Positions 40,267-51,729 of a DNA stretch of 64,000 nucleotides are shown in pieces. Under the pieces are notes generated by a model, which had not been told where the DNA came from, ran no database searches, and saw nothing but the letters and a program-made list of their open reading frames with translations. How positions within the stretch are numbered: the stretch's first letter is position 1; each line of letters begins with the position of its first letter. Source of the stretch: Isochrysis galbana. Its lineage: Eukaryota > Haptophyta > Isochrysidales > Isochrysidaceae. The stretch is from NCBI GenBank assembly GCA_018136815.1, contig CM030933.1, positions 1,178,001 through 1,242,000 of the forward strand. Direction: 5' to 3'. Position numbers and translations under genes: made by a program.

Positions 40267-41654
40267 ACGCAATTGCGAGTCCCAGTAGTTGCAGTTGACC
40301 TATTTGGACGTCATATTGGACACCAATCATGTTGATGTGGGGTAGAGGGCCGGAGCTATCTTACCGGTGTGGGCAGGTTGGAGCAATAGCAATAGCTAGG
40401 AGAACCACAACCAGCACAGCCGGGAGGGAGTGTCTAGAGTCTACCTTGTTCATGAAAGCATGCTCTTTGAGGTTCGTTTCCATTGGGCGAAAACCATACG
40501 CAATTGCGTGTGCGGAATACTGAGAAGAAGAATACTCATTGCATGTGCTGCCGCCGTTAGGCGGCGGCCTTGCCTTCACCATCACCATTCATTGCGCGAG
40601 CGGCATTCCCCCCCGCGCGGCAGCACGGCGGCATTTGCCATTTGAAAGGGGCCGCTGGAGAAGCCCTCTGCTGGTCGAAGGAACAGCTTGGGTGAGGCGT
40701 ATGGGGCCCGATGGGCGCCCGCTCAACGATCTCGCTGCCCTGCCCATGGCCCATGGCGCCCGCGAGCGCACAGCCTCCGGTCGCGTCCGAGCGCGCAAAA
40801 CGCAAAACGGTTGGAGGTGACAATAATATGACAATAGCGGCGGAAGAGAGGGCGGAGGCGGAAAGGGCGAGGGTGGAGAGGGCCATGGAGGAGATGACGG
40901 TGACAATGGCGGCGGAGGAAAGGGCGGAGTTGGAAAGGGCGATGGAGGGGATGACGGTGGCGGAGAGGGCGGAGGTGGAAAGGGCGATCGGAGGAGATGA
41001 TGGTGACGGATAGGACGGGGGTGGCGACGGCGAGGGAGGAGAGGGTGTAGGTGACAATGGCGGCGGACGAGAAGAAGCGCCTTGCCGCTGCTCGCCCACG
41101 GTGTGCCCATGTCCGTCGCGTGGGGGGCGTGCTCCTCCCCTCGGGCGCCTTCCTCTCGCTCGCTTGGCGCTCCCGGCTCACCGGCGGCCGCGGGTGAGAG
41201 TCCCCACGGGAGGGGAAGAAACCCTGAGGGAAAGGAGACCAAATGAAGGCAAGCCGCCTGTCTTTGGATTGGAGAACATTTGCTGCACGGAGGACGGAGA
41301 GTGGGGGGGGGGGGGGGGGAGTCTCGCCGAGCGACCGCAGAGCGTGAACTCGAAGTTTAAACGAGCCAACAATTATAGTTTATATTATAGCTAACAGCAA
41401 AAATAAAATTCGAATCGCAAATTTCGAGACCAAAATCTGCTGACTTGGGCTTGAGACCCGGGAGAATCCGGATCTGTGTGTCAGTAGCAACAAGGGGAAC
41501 TGTGCAACTGTGGATGTGGGCGTGTAATTTACACGAATATCCATGCCTACAGCCTTCAGATGGTGAGAAATACAACAAAATGAAGCCTCCCCCCATATCA
41601 ATACTTACATGTCATATTTGACCGCCCCTACAATATGGCTGTGCATAAGAGAAA
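40267..41654. other. Spacer with GGCGGA-rich repeat
   Basis: No gene recognised. The plus-strand frame 40711-41013 encodes EERAEAERARVERAMEE repeats that come from tandem duplication of the DNA. A G run of about 17 lies near 41304-41321. A piece of the 8965/22330 repeat is at 41590-41630. Confidence 0.5.
40833..41030 (+). repeat. Imperfect GGCGGA/GGAAAGGGCG tandem repeat
   Basis: Repeating units of GCGGCGGAAGAGAGGGCGG, GGAAAGGGCGA and GAGATGACGGTGACAATGG, period about 60-80, three to four units. Explains the coiled-coil-like frame across it. Confidence 0.65.
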
Positions 41655-44600
41655 CTAAAAGAACTGCACTGCTTCGCCCGTATCTTCTTCCGCTTCTTCG
41701 GATACCACAAATCGCTCTGCGGCGCAACCCTCCGATTGTACCGTTCGACCTCCCAGCATAGCCGCCCCTTCGGCAACTTCGCTCGCCTGCACCTTGGCAT
41801 ACGTACGTCGCGAGCTGCACATCCTCCAAAAATATCGGAGAGCGAAAATGAGCACCGCCAGCATGGCAGCTCCAAGCGCAACAAAGGCCATTCCATTTGA
41901 CCTGTTGCCTTCTCGAGCTGGCGGACTAGGGGGCGAGGAGAAGTGTAGGGTGATGGCAGCCCATTTGCCGTCCGGAGATTGGATCATCCGTTTAACCCCA
42001 TGCGTCATATTGAGTAACCGGCAAGTGACACACGCCTCGTGCAATGCGCCTCCGGGGACAAAGTTGCCCGCGAGTGCTTCGGCCAAGGAGGCGGCGCTGC
42101 GTTCTGCCGGACTGTCGCCCAAAGCGAACTGTGCCTTGGAAACGGAGGGTAGGATGTCGAGAATAAGTGTCCATGAGTCCAGCAAAGGGCGTGCCTCGAC
42201 CAGCACAAGACGCTGCCGCTCCATGCCAAGGACTCGGGCAATACCCTCACGCAGCGAGTCGCGTGAAGTGGCATCGAACAGCGTCACGTCAGGCGAGGCC
42301 GACAAGCTCATCTCCAGGCGCACCGCGTGGCGCGCTAGCGGGGGCATTGGGTGTGTGGCCACCGTCGGCGAGGGTTCCGACCACTCCGACCAACCGTCGA
42401 TAATGGGCATCACCTTGAAAGAACATCCCTCGGTGCAAACGAGGGATCTACGGAGAATAGGCGTACTCGTCTGTCTCTCAAGCATGCGCCACGTCTCGGC
42501 GCCGGACACCAAATACATCACTCGCCAAAGCCCACCCTCCCGACAAGGGCGCGCCAAATGGGACCAGTTCAACGAAATTGTGGTTGAGGAAGTGGCAACC
42601 GCTTCGGGTGGCATGCGCATGCGCTCGGCCGTTGTTCCGGTGAGGAATGGGCCAACTTCTGCCGAAGGCGGTGACGGCCCCGCGCGATTGAAGGCGATGA
42701 GGCGAAAGCGATAGGCGTCAAATGGCTCGAGACCATTCAGCACGACGGTTGAAAGTTTGGTATGCTGTGTGGTGGTCCACACCGGCCGAGATGCGGAAAA
42801 TACTTGCAATGCCAGCGTCTCGTCGCTCGAGCAGCCGGTGACGCGAAGATCCGGCAGGTAGAGCTCTAGGCTGGTGCATTCGTCGTGCTGAGCTAGGGCT
42901 GGTTCGACCGGTGCGTCAGGCGCTTGCGTCGGGAATTTGGTCAGCGCATGTACGCGATCGCTCCACGTGCCAAGGCCGAGAGCATTACGCGCCGCAACCC
43001 AAAATGTGTACGACGTCCCCGGTAGCAAGCCATCCACCTCGAGGGCCGTCAGGTCTACAATGCGCGTGGTCGACTCCTCGGTTGGTGTATCGCTGCCGTC
43101 GGTCGACCAAGCAAGTGTGTAGTCCATGGGCCCACCAGGCAAGGTAAATTGCGGCGCGGCCCACTCTAGGTAGAGAGAGGTGCACGTCGCCTCTACCACC
43201 CGGAGTCCCGTCGGCGCCTCCAGCAGCTTGAGCGGAGGCGACGGCGGTGGCATCGCCAGGTCGGCGCAACACCGTGCGTGGAGTGATTCGCCCACCTGCG
43301 AACAACGAGCCGGAGCTGCACTGAGGGCGGCGCGCGACGCACCTTGGCTGACGTGGCCCACGACGTTGTCTCCCGTACGGCACAGCGAGCTGGTCCACAC
43401 GCGCATTGAGTCCGCATCGGCGCACGCGTCGTTTGCAGCAGCATCCGTCACGAGATTCAGCTCGGTTGGGTAGCACAATCGAGCGCCAATTGACTCGCAT
43501 GCCTGGGTCGCCTGCACCAACGTCATGAGGTGCTTGCAACCTGGGAACATCTTGATCGGTGCGGTGCAGAACACATTCCCGAAGTCGTTCGAGAATTGTG
43601 CCCACTGACCGTGCCCCTCGTCAGCAATTGTGCCGCAGCTTTTTTGGGAGCGCGCGGCGGGCGGTGGTGGTGGCGGCGGCGATGGTAATGGTGGCGGAGA
43701 CGGCGGTGGTGAAGGCGGCGCAGGGGGGGGTGGCGAACTCGGCTTGGGCGGAGGGAAAGCGGGTGGGGGCGGCCTTGGTGCCCAGGCATCGCACGTGATC
43801 CTCGGTTCACTGACCGATGCGTCAGTCGTGTGGATGTAAAACTCAAAAGCAGGTGCCACGCCGGGTAACGTTTGTGGCGCCTCCCATAGCGCAAAGTCGT
43901 ATACACCCTGTTGTGCATCTTCCCTCCGCCGAAGCGTCGCTTGTTGGCCCTGGTCAACGCGTGACCAGAAACCTCGTCCAAAGTCGAGCGAGATGATCGC
44001 ATCCTCGTGCCAACGGCGCACTTCGATGCGCACTAGCAGCTGAGATGGCCCGATACGGGAGACTTCGAATGTGCATCCGAGCCAACAGGCGGGCGGGGGC
44101 GGTGAGGGTGCAAGCAGGTTGTCCCAAGCCCCTGGAGGGGCGGGAGACGCGTGTACCTCCTTGAAGCGAAAGTACTCAGGGGCCATTATCGGCCGTGGCG
44201 GTGGGCGCGAGGGCGGAGGCGGAGGGGGGGGTAGGGAGGGAAGCGGCCTTCACATGTAATGGTTGGATTCAGTGCTCGCAAGCCCTCTGGATCCGTCCGT
44301 CCCGAGAATTGAAACTGTGCGGTGCCATCATCGGCTCCGCGAGCCACTTCGAAGGCCAAGACAGCCTGGCCTTCTCCCGAGACGAAGAGAGCCTCGGGCG
44401 AGTGGCCGACACGCGAGACAGAGTGGCCGCGAAAGTCGAAGCGAACCACTGTCTCGGGAATCCAGTTGGTGACCTTCACGTCCAGCGTGAACTTTTGAGA
44501 GTCTAGGTTGATGGACGGTACGAAGGAGATTCCCAGCGGGCAAGTAGGCGGCGGGGATGGCAGTGGCGGCGGCGACGGCGGGCTCGGCGGTCGAGGTGGC

Positions 44601-47146
44601 AAGGCAGGCGGATCCGGCAGCGGTGGTGGGGAGGGGGGGCGGAACGGGCACCACGAGCAGGCGCGGCATCGGCAATAGTCACACTGCCAGTCCGTCTTGG
44701 TGGCATCGCACCAACGCAAGTCGCACTCCATCGTTTCAACGTCCGCGTCCGCTGACTTGAACGAGCCGCACCGGCCGCACTGCACGTGAAATTCGCGGGC
44801 AACAGTGTCGCACGCGTCTATTTCGCCCATAGAACCACCAGCCGGTGTCTGTAACCAATCGATCCGATCCAAGCATGTGTGCCCACCAGCAGTGCGCGTG
44901 TTGAGCACTTCTACACTGCACGAGAGCTGCCCGCATTTCGGTGGCGGTTCAACTTTTGCTGGCGGCATGCAAAGACCGCACTCATCTGGAAATTCAGAGG
45001 CCACGGTGCTACAGGCCTTTCGCTCGGCCTTGCCGCCCCCTGCGGGAGAACGGAGCCAGTCGATACGATCCCGGCAGGAGTGGCCCCCTTGAGTCTTCGT
45101 GAGTAGCACAGCATCTGTGCAGGTGTCTCTAGCACAAGGGCCCGACGAGACAGGGGGTGGGCTTGGGGGCGGTGGCGGTGGCGGCGGCGCATGGATTGAC
45201 GACCGGCAAAGCTCACCGGCATTGTGAGTCGCGCAAGCACCGGATTCAAACAAGGCGTCCTCAGAGCGGGGCAGCAGTGCTGAGCGGACGAGGTAGCATG
45301 GTGCTAGCCCGCTGTCCAAGGGCTGTAACATGCTTAATGGGTCGGGCACGCCTCCACTCAAGCTGATCGCCTGTGGCGCGGGGGTGATGGGTCCCTTACG
45401 CCAGGAGTAGCCCTGGCAGACGGGATTCTCATCACACAACCTTTCGCACTCCCCTGCATTCGAATAGAGATCCGTAGTCGGATACATCCCTGGGACGCCG
45501 GCGCTTGGAGACGCGTCATGAAGGAATGACGTTTGGGTATAACGCACCCAACCACATCGGCCGGGAGGCGGTGGACGTGGCGTAGGAGGGGGTGGCGGAG
45601 GAGGAGGGAACGGTGGCAGCGGCGGGCCCGGAGGGTCGGGCGGTGGCTGCGGAGGGCGCGGCGGCCCAACGAGCCAGCTGCCGTCGGCCGCTCTCTGTCG
45701 CACATGGCGCACTCGCGCCAATGAGTAGCGGTCCTCAGCGAATGCGAGCATGCCAATCGCCACCCAACTCAACTCGGCAGCATCGTGGCTTGTCGTGTAC
45801 TGACTGAGCAAGATGTCGGCGAGGATGCTCAGGGCAGGCTGCTGATACACCGACCGATCATCGGCGTGGTGCACCGGCGCCATCAAAGCCATCAGGAATG
45901 GTACCACCTCAGATGGACGACTCACCCACATGGCCGAAGTGGTGCCACTGACACATCCCGCGTCCATGTCGAGCACGGGCATGCAGGTGTCCATAATACA
46001 TTTTGGCTTCGCATAGCGCAGACTCGCTGCCACATTAAGCGACAGCGGCTCGAGTAACATACGCGGATTCGACCGATCAGCGAACCAAAAGTAGTCGAGA
46101 GCAACGTGCCATGCAGCACGGCTGGAAGTCGTCACACTCAGATCGGCAAGCTGCGTCGGAATACATTGTTCTGCCTCATCTAGTGTGCCGCTGCTGTCAA
46201 CGCCGGTGCTGAATTCGCTCGTGAATGTGCCGGCCGACTTGCATTGGGCTGCTCCTAGGATGCGATAAGAGGTTTCGATGAGCATCTCCAACATATTCGC
46301 AAAGGCCTCGGCATCCTTGACCGCGGCGACAGCATTCCGGGCCCCTTTGTGCGGCTCTGCGCCGAAGAGGCTTCCATAATCAAGCATGAATTGGCGCATG
46401 ACACGGTAGTGCGCCGGTGCCAGCATGCTTGGATCCGAGCACGACCAGCCGCGCTGACAGGCGCCGACGCGTACAATACGCTGATCTCCCGAGGCGCTCA
46501 TTGCCGTGCTGTAATGAACAAATGCCTTGCAAGAGTCGTAGGCCCATTGGCCCATTCCATGCCACCAACTGAAGCCTTCGCCGTCAAAGCGGATTACGAG
46601 CACAATCATGGCCACAATGGCATCGACATCGGCGTCCGAGTGCGAACCAACACCTTTCGGCCCGTCCATGTTGCGGTCAAATGTGTGATGCGGCAGACAC
46701 GGGAAGCGCTCATACCGCCAGCTCGGCCCGTTACCGCAGGTGAAGGGGCGGCGGCCTCCCTGGGGTACGACCTGACACTGTTGCCGTCGGTCCTTGCTCT
46801 CGGCGCACAGCCGTCGCCAGCCGTTGTAAAGCTGGAGGGCTCGCTCAATCAGCAGCTGCTGCGCGGCGGGCGGAGCGGCCGCCGCGGCCACGCTCGCAAC
46901 GAAGAGCGCCTTGGCCTGTCCGCGCGACGTGATAGCCCCTTCGGGCCCCTCGTGCACGAAGGCCTCGTTGTCCTCCTCCTCCTCCTGCTCGTGCACGTCC
47001 AGCAGCCCCATCAGTCGCTGGACAGTCGGCAGCGTGCGGCCATTGCCCGTGTCCTCCGGGTAGAGCAGCGCGGTGGCAGCGCGGCTGGAGCGCGGCAGCA
47101 CGCAGAGGCAGAGAGTAAGTAGCGCAGCCAGCCAGCGCCATGCCAT
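41655..47146 (-). CDS. Secreted, membrane-anchored multidomain protein, broken by one frameshift
   Basis: Two long frames (47146-44186, 986 codons; upstream-open frame ending 41655) belong to one gene. Order: signal peptide (1-23, LAALLTLCLCVLPRSSRA); a GH8-like helical domain (about 90-490: SHSDADVDAIVAMIVL, AWHVALDYFWFADRSNP); Pro-rich linker; PAN-like Cys module; two copies of a GGH-CxDRIDWL-P-GG module; a beta domain ending NPTITCEG; Pro-rich linker; a second beta domain ending PRITCDAW; a Cys module (ESIGARLCYPTELN, RCCAD); three fibronectin III domains; one membrane segment (MAFVALGAAMLAVLIFALRY) and a 55-residue acidic tail. The break is in an eight-base G run (44224-44231); one more base would restore a chain of about 1830 residues. 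The glycosidase assignment is weak: the usual catalytic Glu region is not clear. Confidence 0.7.
44224..44231 (-). other. Frameshift point in a G8 run
   Basis: To the right the frame reads TCEGRFPPYPP and then LRLRPRAHRHGR-stop. One base over, it reads LPPPPPPPSRPPPRPIMAPE and stays open to 41655. Pro-rich linkers occupy the equivalent place elsewhere in the protein, so the second reading is right for the linker. The cause may be a real mutation or a homopolymer sequencing error. Confidence 0.8.
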
Positions 47147-47577
47147 CCGCTCGACCTGCCGCCCGCGGGAGAGAAGGGGGCGAGGCGAAGAGCGGGGAGG
47201 AAAGTGCAGCGGCGATGGGTAGAGAACAGGGGAGAGCGCGCGATGAGGGAAAAGAGGGAAGGGAAGGAAGAAAGGGAAGAGGTCTCTTTCGTCTCTCTCC
47301 TCGCCTGCCCCCCGCGCCGCGCGCTCACTTCTTCTCGCTGCGCGCGAAAAAATAGGGAGGAGAGACTATGTTTTCTCATGTATACTCTTGGACTTACGTA
47401 GAGTGTGAGGCAGCGAGAGCGAGAGGAGAGCAGGAGAGGGCAGAGGAAGAGATGCAGTCGCTCATTAGTAGTGGAAGGAGGAGCGAGAGGAGGGAAAGTG
47501 GAGGTTGGAAGGGAGAGAAGGGAGGGAGAGAGGGGAAGACGAGGGGGTAAGAGAGAGGGGGGGGGGGGGGCGAGAGC

Positions 47578-47639
47578 GAGAAAGAGAGAGGGAGGGGGGG
47601 GGGAAGGGAGGGAGGGAGGGAGGGAGGGAGGGAGGGAGG

Positions 47640-47681
<42 letters not shown>

Positions 47682-47696
47682 GGAGAGAGAGAGAGA

Positions 47697-47740
<44 letters not shown>

Positions 47741-47766
47741 GAGGAAGGGGGGGGGGGGGGGGGGGG
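47578..47766 (+). repeat. 189-nt purine-only tract: G runs, (GGGA)n, (GA)n
   Basis: Contains a G-rich block, about ten GGGA units (47605-47644), GA repeats (47645-47738) and a final run of about 18 G. No pyrimidine interrupts it. Such tracts can form triplex (H-DNA) or G-quadruplex structures. It lies about 430 bp upstream of the secreted-protein start. Confidence 0.9.
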
Positions 47767-48489
47767 CAGCACGCGGCGGGCGGCGGGCGCTCCCCCCCCA
47801 ACGCTGCTGCAGCTCGCGAGGCTCCACATGACCTCCGGAGCCGTCTCTTCCTATGAATACTCCTGTGAAGACGTGATACAATCTTCTCAAAAGTACCATC
47901 TCTTGTACCGATCGCAGCCTCCAACTCCTTCCTTTCTCCTTTTCGAACCCTGTTCTCCGTTCGGGTTTTTTTTTGGAGTTTGATCGGGATTTGACACTGG
48001 GGTTGACCTCAGATCTCGCGATCAAACCGTTCTCGTTCTCGTTCCCGTCCTCGGCCCTCGGTCTCAACACTCAACCCGTACCAAACCTCAGCCTCAGCCC
48101 TAGCCCTAGCCTCAGCCAATCCTTCGCCAACCGCCCACGCCATGTCCGCTCCATCCTCGCGTCCTCGCGCTCATCCTCGCCCAAGCCCGTCCTCCCGCCC
48201 TCCTCTCCTGAGGAGGTGCTCAAGCCCGCCATTTGGCTCCGGCGAGAATTTCGAGAATTTTTTTTGAAATTTGGGTCCATCATCGAAATAAAAATTTTGA
48301 CCGAAATTTGGGTCACGCGGTAGCGAAATTTGCAAGCCCGCAGCCGGATGACGCCCACGAGCAACCCATCAACCCATCATCGGCCGGCCCCTCGAGGAGG
48401 AAGCGGCCGAGATCGAGATGGGTCTTGACAGAAGGCGAGGACGTGGACGTGGAGGGCACCCTCTCAGGGCAGAGCCCTCGCCGGGTCCC

Positions 48490-48531
48490 GGGTCCCCTAG
48501 CTCTCCTGGGGCGACAAACCACAGCCATCCC
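48490..48531 (-). mobile_element. Short LINE endonuclease fragment
   Basis: GGGTCCCCTAGCTCTCCTGG and GGCGACAAACCACAGCCATC follow each other here and also at 55836-55876 inside the LINE endonuclease frame (encoding GWLWFVAPGELGDP). Homology ends within a few bases on both sides, so this is a small relic. Confidence 0.75.
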
Positions 48532-48722
48532 GAGTTCGACAGCATGCAAGTCTTTGTCTTTGCTCCTTGTCGCAATAACATTTAGCAGCGTATCACCATA
48601 CGCTCCGTAAGATTTGTTAATACTAGTTTTCAATTGGAACGAGTTTAGAACTATCGACAGCAAATTTAAATCATGTATCAAAATAGTGGTCACGCCATAT
48701 CGCCATGTTGAAAGAGGTCTGC

Positions 48723-49436
48723 TGACGAATTGGGATGGCCCATAGGGCCTGAGGGCAATGAGGAGGGTGGCAAGCCGGCGGCAGGCGCGGCGGAAGAGAC
48801 GACTTCGGAGACGCTGACGGGCTGAAGCCCGTCAGCAGAGGAAGGCGGGCAGGCGGGCTTGAGCGAGGGCGAGGACGGCGGCGAGAGCGACATCGAGCGA
48901 GCGGCGAGAGGCGAGGGTGAGTGTGAGGAGGGCTGTGATGGCAGGGGCTGGCGAGGAGAGGCGAGATTGTTGGGTACGAGTGTTACGAGAGCGAGAACGA
49001 CGAGAGCGAGAGCGACGGATGACGACTGACGACAGGACGACGGACAAAGACACCCAGGAAAACACCCCGACTCTCGCCCCACGACTTTCTCACATAACTC
49101 GACTGAAATCAAACCCAAACACTCCGGCCAGACGACGACGGACGACGATCAAAGGGCGATCTGTCGACGATCTTGTCTGGAACGGGAATCGCACCATAAC
49201 GGAATCGAGGGGCAATCTTGCTACGCAGGATTCCAAGAGACTTACCGAATAAGACGAGAGAAGGGCGATATGCTTAAGGGGGAGGTACGAAGAGATCGCA
49301 AATTAAACCTGATTGCCCCCGCCAGAAGCAGATAAAGAAACGCAGGGGAGATAGCAAATTAAACCTATTTGCGAGGCGCCTGGGAGGAAGAAAGGTGGGG
49401 AAACTTCCCTTCTCTTTCGAGAAAAAGAGAGAGGGG
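48723..49436 (-). mobile_element. 5' region of the LTR-type retrotransposon (copy C)
   Basis: Close match to 25815-26530, same strand. Starts (sense) with GAGAAGGGAAG...GGCGCC and ends after CCAATTCGTCA, as copy A does. The frame MSLSPPSSPSLKPACPPSS is present, followed by unrelated sequence. Confidence 0.7.
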
Positions 49437-49806
49437 CCAGGACAACTCAAGGGGCAGTGGAGGCTGGGGCTCAGCCCCTGGCCCCCCCTGCCTCTCCCAC
49501 GCTTGCCTCGCTGACCCTGGGTGCCGCCCAGAGGCCCTTGTCTGCCTGGCGACCAGGGATGGGGGGGGGGTCAGAGCCAATACGAGAGCAGGCCGCAGGC
49601 CCAAGCGGCAAGCGGGCCTGGCCCGGGAGTGCGGCTCGCGACCCGCGCCCCGCGCCCACTGGGGGTCTGGGTGGTTTTGTTGAGTGCCCTGCTCATGCCA
49701 GAAGGCATAGCATGGGGATGACCGACAGGCCCCCCGGAGGGGAATTGGTGCCTGAGAGGGGGGACACGAGGCGCCCCCCCATGCTGAACTAAGTATAAAC
49801 TTAGTT
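49437..49806 (-). mobile_element. Diverged retroposon copy (minus strand)
   Basis: Contains GGCCAGGAC, CAGTGGAGGCTGGGG and GCCTCTCCCACGCTTGCCTC blocks like other copies and ends with GAACTAAGTATAAACTTAG at 49784-49802. The middle is more diverged than in the other copies. Confidence 0.55.
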
Positions 49807-49903
49807 GTTAGTTGATTAGTTCTGTTAGTAAAAACGTAAAAAACCTCTATTAGTGGAAGAAAAGAAAAACCTTTCCGAAACCGAGAGGGCGAGGGCTGCC
49901 GTG

Positions 49904-50710
49904 ATGAGGGCTTCGCGCTCCGCCCTCGCTCGGCCGGTGGGGTTGCGCCCGCTCCTGCTGGCGGCGCTTGCGGCCCTTGGGCGAGGTGGGTTCGTGGGGC
50001 GAGGGCATGGGCTGATAATCACACGGGGATCGTCTAAGCCCGCCCCGGGTCTGGGCCAGGCTGTTCGCGAGCAAGCAGTGGTGGCCATGCGAGCGAGCGA
50101 GCCGACCCAAGCTGCTGCCTTGGCGCCCCAGTGTGGCGACCACTGCTTCGTGTTGGAGGTCGACTTGGGAAACGGTGCCGGCGTCATTCACCAGGAGCTC
50201 GCGCCTCTCTTCAGCGAGAGCGAGCTGCTAACCGTGCGCATGCCTGTGCCGTGTGAGCTCCATGCTGAAGCATCTCATGGCGTCCTGCGTATCAGTGTCA
50301 ACGGCCATGGGCTCTACGCAGGAGATGTACTTCGCGCTTGCAGTACATTTCGAGCCAAGCTGGCAGATGTATGGCTCGGGCTCGTGCCGGTGAGTTGGCC
50401 ACCCGGGAGGTGCTGCTGTGCTCATCCATCTGACTGACACCTAGGAGGCGCCATGAATTGGGCAGGCAAAACAGATAGGAAGGGAGGACAGGGGCCTATT
50501 CAACCCTCCATCTGCGGCCGTTCACGTGCTCCTGTCCCACTTCCCATCCAGGTGAACGTCGCTCCGGCAAAGTGCTTGTTTCTGGTAGACGGCGTCCCCG
50601 TTGGCGATGTCATACAAGCCTTGTGTGAGAACACTCCTGATCGGACACAAGACGTCATTCTTATCTTTGAGCGACCGGCCAAGAAACCTATGTCTGGGCC
50701 TTGGTTCTGA
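49904..50710 (+). CDS. Small PDZ-like protein, paralogue 2 (two exons)
   Basis: Exons 49904-50389 (donor GTGAGT) and 50552-50710 join in phase 0 to 214 residues. I start at MRASRSALARPVGLRPLLLA, a basic then hydrophobic stretch that suits organelle targeting; an in-frame ATG at 49853 would add 17 residues. Core: FVLEVDLGNGAGVIHQELAP, GVLRISVNGHGLYAGDVLRA, then KCLFLVDGVPVGDVIQALCE and DVILIFERPAKK. It shares the first intron position with the copy at 29902, but lacks the second intron there and the acidic tail. Function unknown; PDZ-like by pattern only. Confidence 0.75.
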
Positions 50711-51282
50711 TTTTTCGACGCCTACTAGCCCTTATAGCATTAGATCGGGCGGGTCCAATCCACATGAATCTTCACATGCATTGAAGTTTGCATCGACTAC
50801 AACCTCATGTTTATTGTGTCAGTTTGCGTGTCAGGCGTACAATTGCAGCTGCACTGCGATTGTCCAACTACACGGGCTACTCCTCGCGAAACATGTGCAC
50901 ACCTTGCCGACTGGGATCCTCTGCTTTGAAGTAATCGGATGCAGCTTCGTATTGGCGTTACAAGATCCAGGGAGTAGGTTTTCGACGTATGGCCGTAGAC
51001 GAGGTACATGAGGCAAGAAAATCGCCGAACGGCAATTTCTCTTCAAAAACTTCAACCTTTGGCCATCGTGTTGTTTGCCTTGCTCTGGGTGAGCCTATGC
51101 CGTGGCGTGCATGCAATTGAGTCACGGCGTATAAGGTCACTTTTAGATATTGGTCGTAGTATCCGTGGTCCGATGCGGTATGCGGCCGGTGCTCGTCAGT
51201 ATTTCACGCGGTGCAAGTGAGTGACAGACAAGAGAGAGGAGAATACGCGACCACTACCAATCCAATGGTCGATGGTTCGTAA
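50711..51282. other. 3' flank, no gene seen
   Basis: Unique, moderately AT-rich sequence. A plus-strand frame 51008-51220 (QENRRTAISLQKLQPLAIVL) includes a short hydrophobic run but has no support. Confidence 0.4.
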
Positions 51283-51407
51283 TAAAACCTTTTAATCTTC
51301 TCGCCTCGTGCGTGGCACTCGGGTTCGCTGCTGTAGCCACGCCTCATTCCCTTCCTTCAGCCCCTCACTACCCGCCTTGCGGCACTCCCCGCGCTTGTGC
51401 TCAGGTG
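51283..51407 (-). mobile_element. 3' fragment of a short retroposon
   Basis: Same layout as 105-225: CTGTAGCCACGCC, CCGCCTTGCGGCACTCCCC, TTGTGCT. The minus-strand tail is GAGAAGATTAAAAGG followed by TTTTATTAC. Confidence 0.55.
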
Positions 51408-51512
51408 TCGTTCCGTCAATAGTGGGACATCAGTAGAATTGAGCGATCAAATGTCCACAGTTGTATTGTAGTTGTTTAACATTAGATCTTGTTAAAATTA
51501 TAAGAGAGAGAC
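51408..51512 (+). repeat. Terminal repeat TGTCGTTCCGTCAATAG, copy 2
   Basis: About 105 bases shared with the reverse of 19864-19974. A small ORF (ATG 51551, MDSDDLDPNVREAAGLAPPT, 47 codons) follows but is unsupported. Confidence 0.7.
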
Positions 51513-51729
51513 GCTACCCGTCGCGGTGCCCCTGTGCCCTGTGGTGCCCCCATGGATTCCGACGACCTGGACCCCAATGTGAGGGAGGCTGCCGGCTTGG
51601 CGCCGCCCACCTCGCCTTCGCATGATGCCTCCGCTCCCGCGAATAGCCCGCCCAGCGCTATTCCATGGCAGCTCCAGTACCTCCCGCAAGAATGATCTAG
51701 GCTTGCTCCATATTCTCGCACGCCCAGTA

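Larger units (their letters stand above)
47147..48722. other. Upstream region of the secreted-protein gene, with simple repeats
   Basis: Dominated by purine-rich sequence to 47766, then unique sequence. Bases 47960-48310 include TTTTTTTT and AAATTTGGGTC direct repeats (near 48270 and 48305). Bases 48490-48530 are a LINE fragment. The very long frames here are produced by GA repeats. Confidence 0.55.

Noticed and set aside
40711-41013. Coiled-coil protein gene
   Set aside because: The EERAEAERA repeats derive from tandem DNA repeats, and the opposite strand is also open for 180 to 217 codons.
41794-42714. 306-residue plus-strand ORF
   Set aside because: Antisense shadow of the fibronectin-domain region of the large secreted protein.
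47394-48070. Long Ser/Leu/Pro-rich ORFs
   Set aside because: Both strands and several frames are open across the purine tract. Composition follows the repeat, not a protein family.
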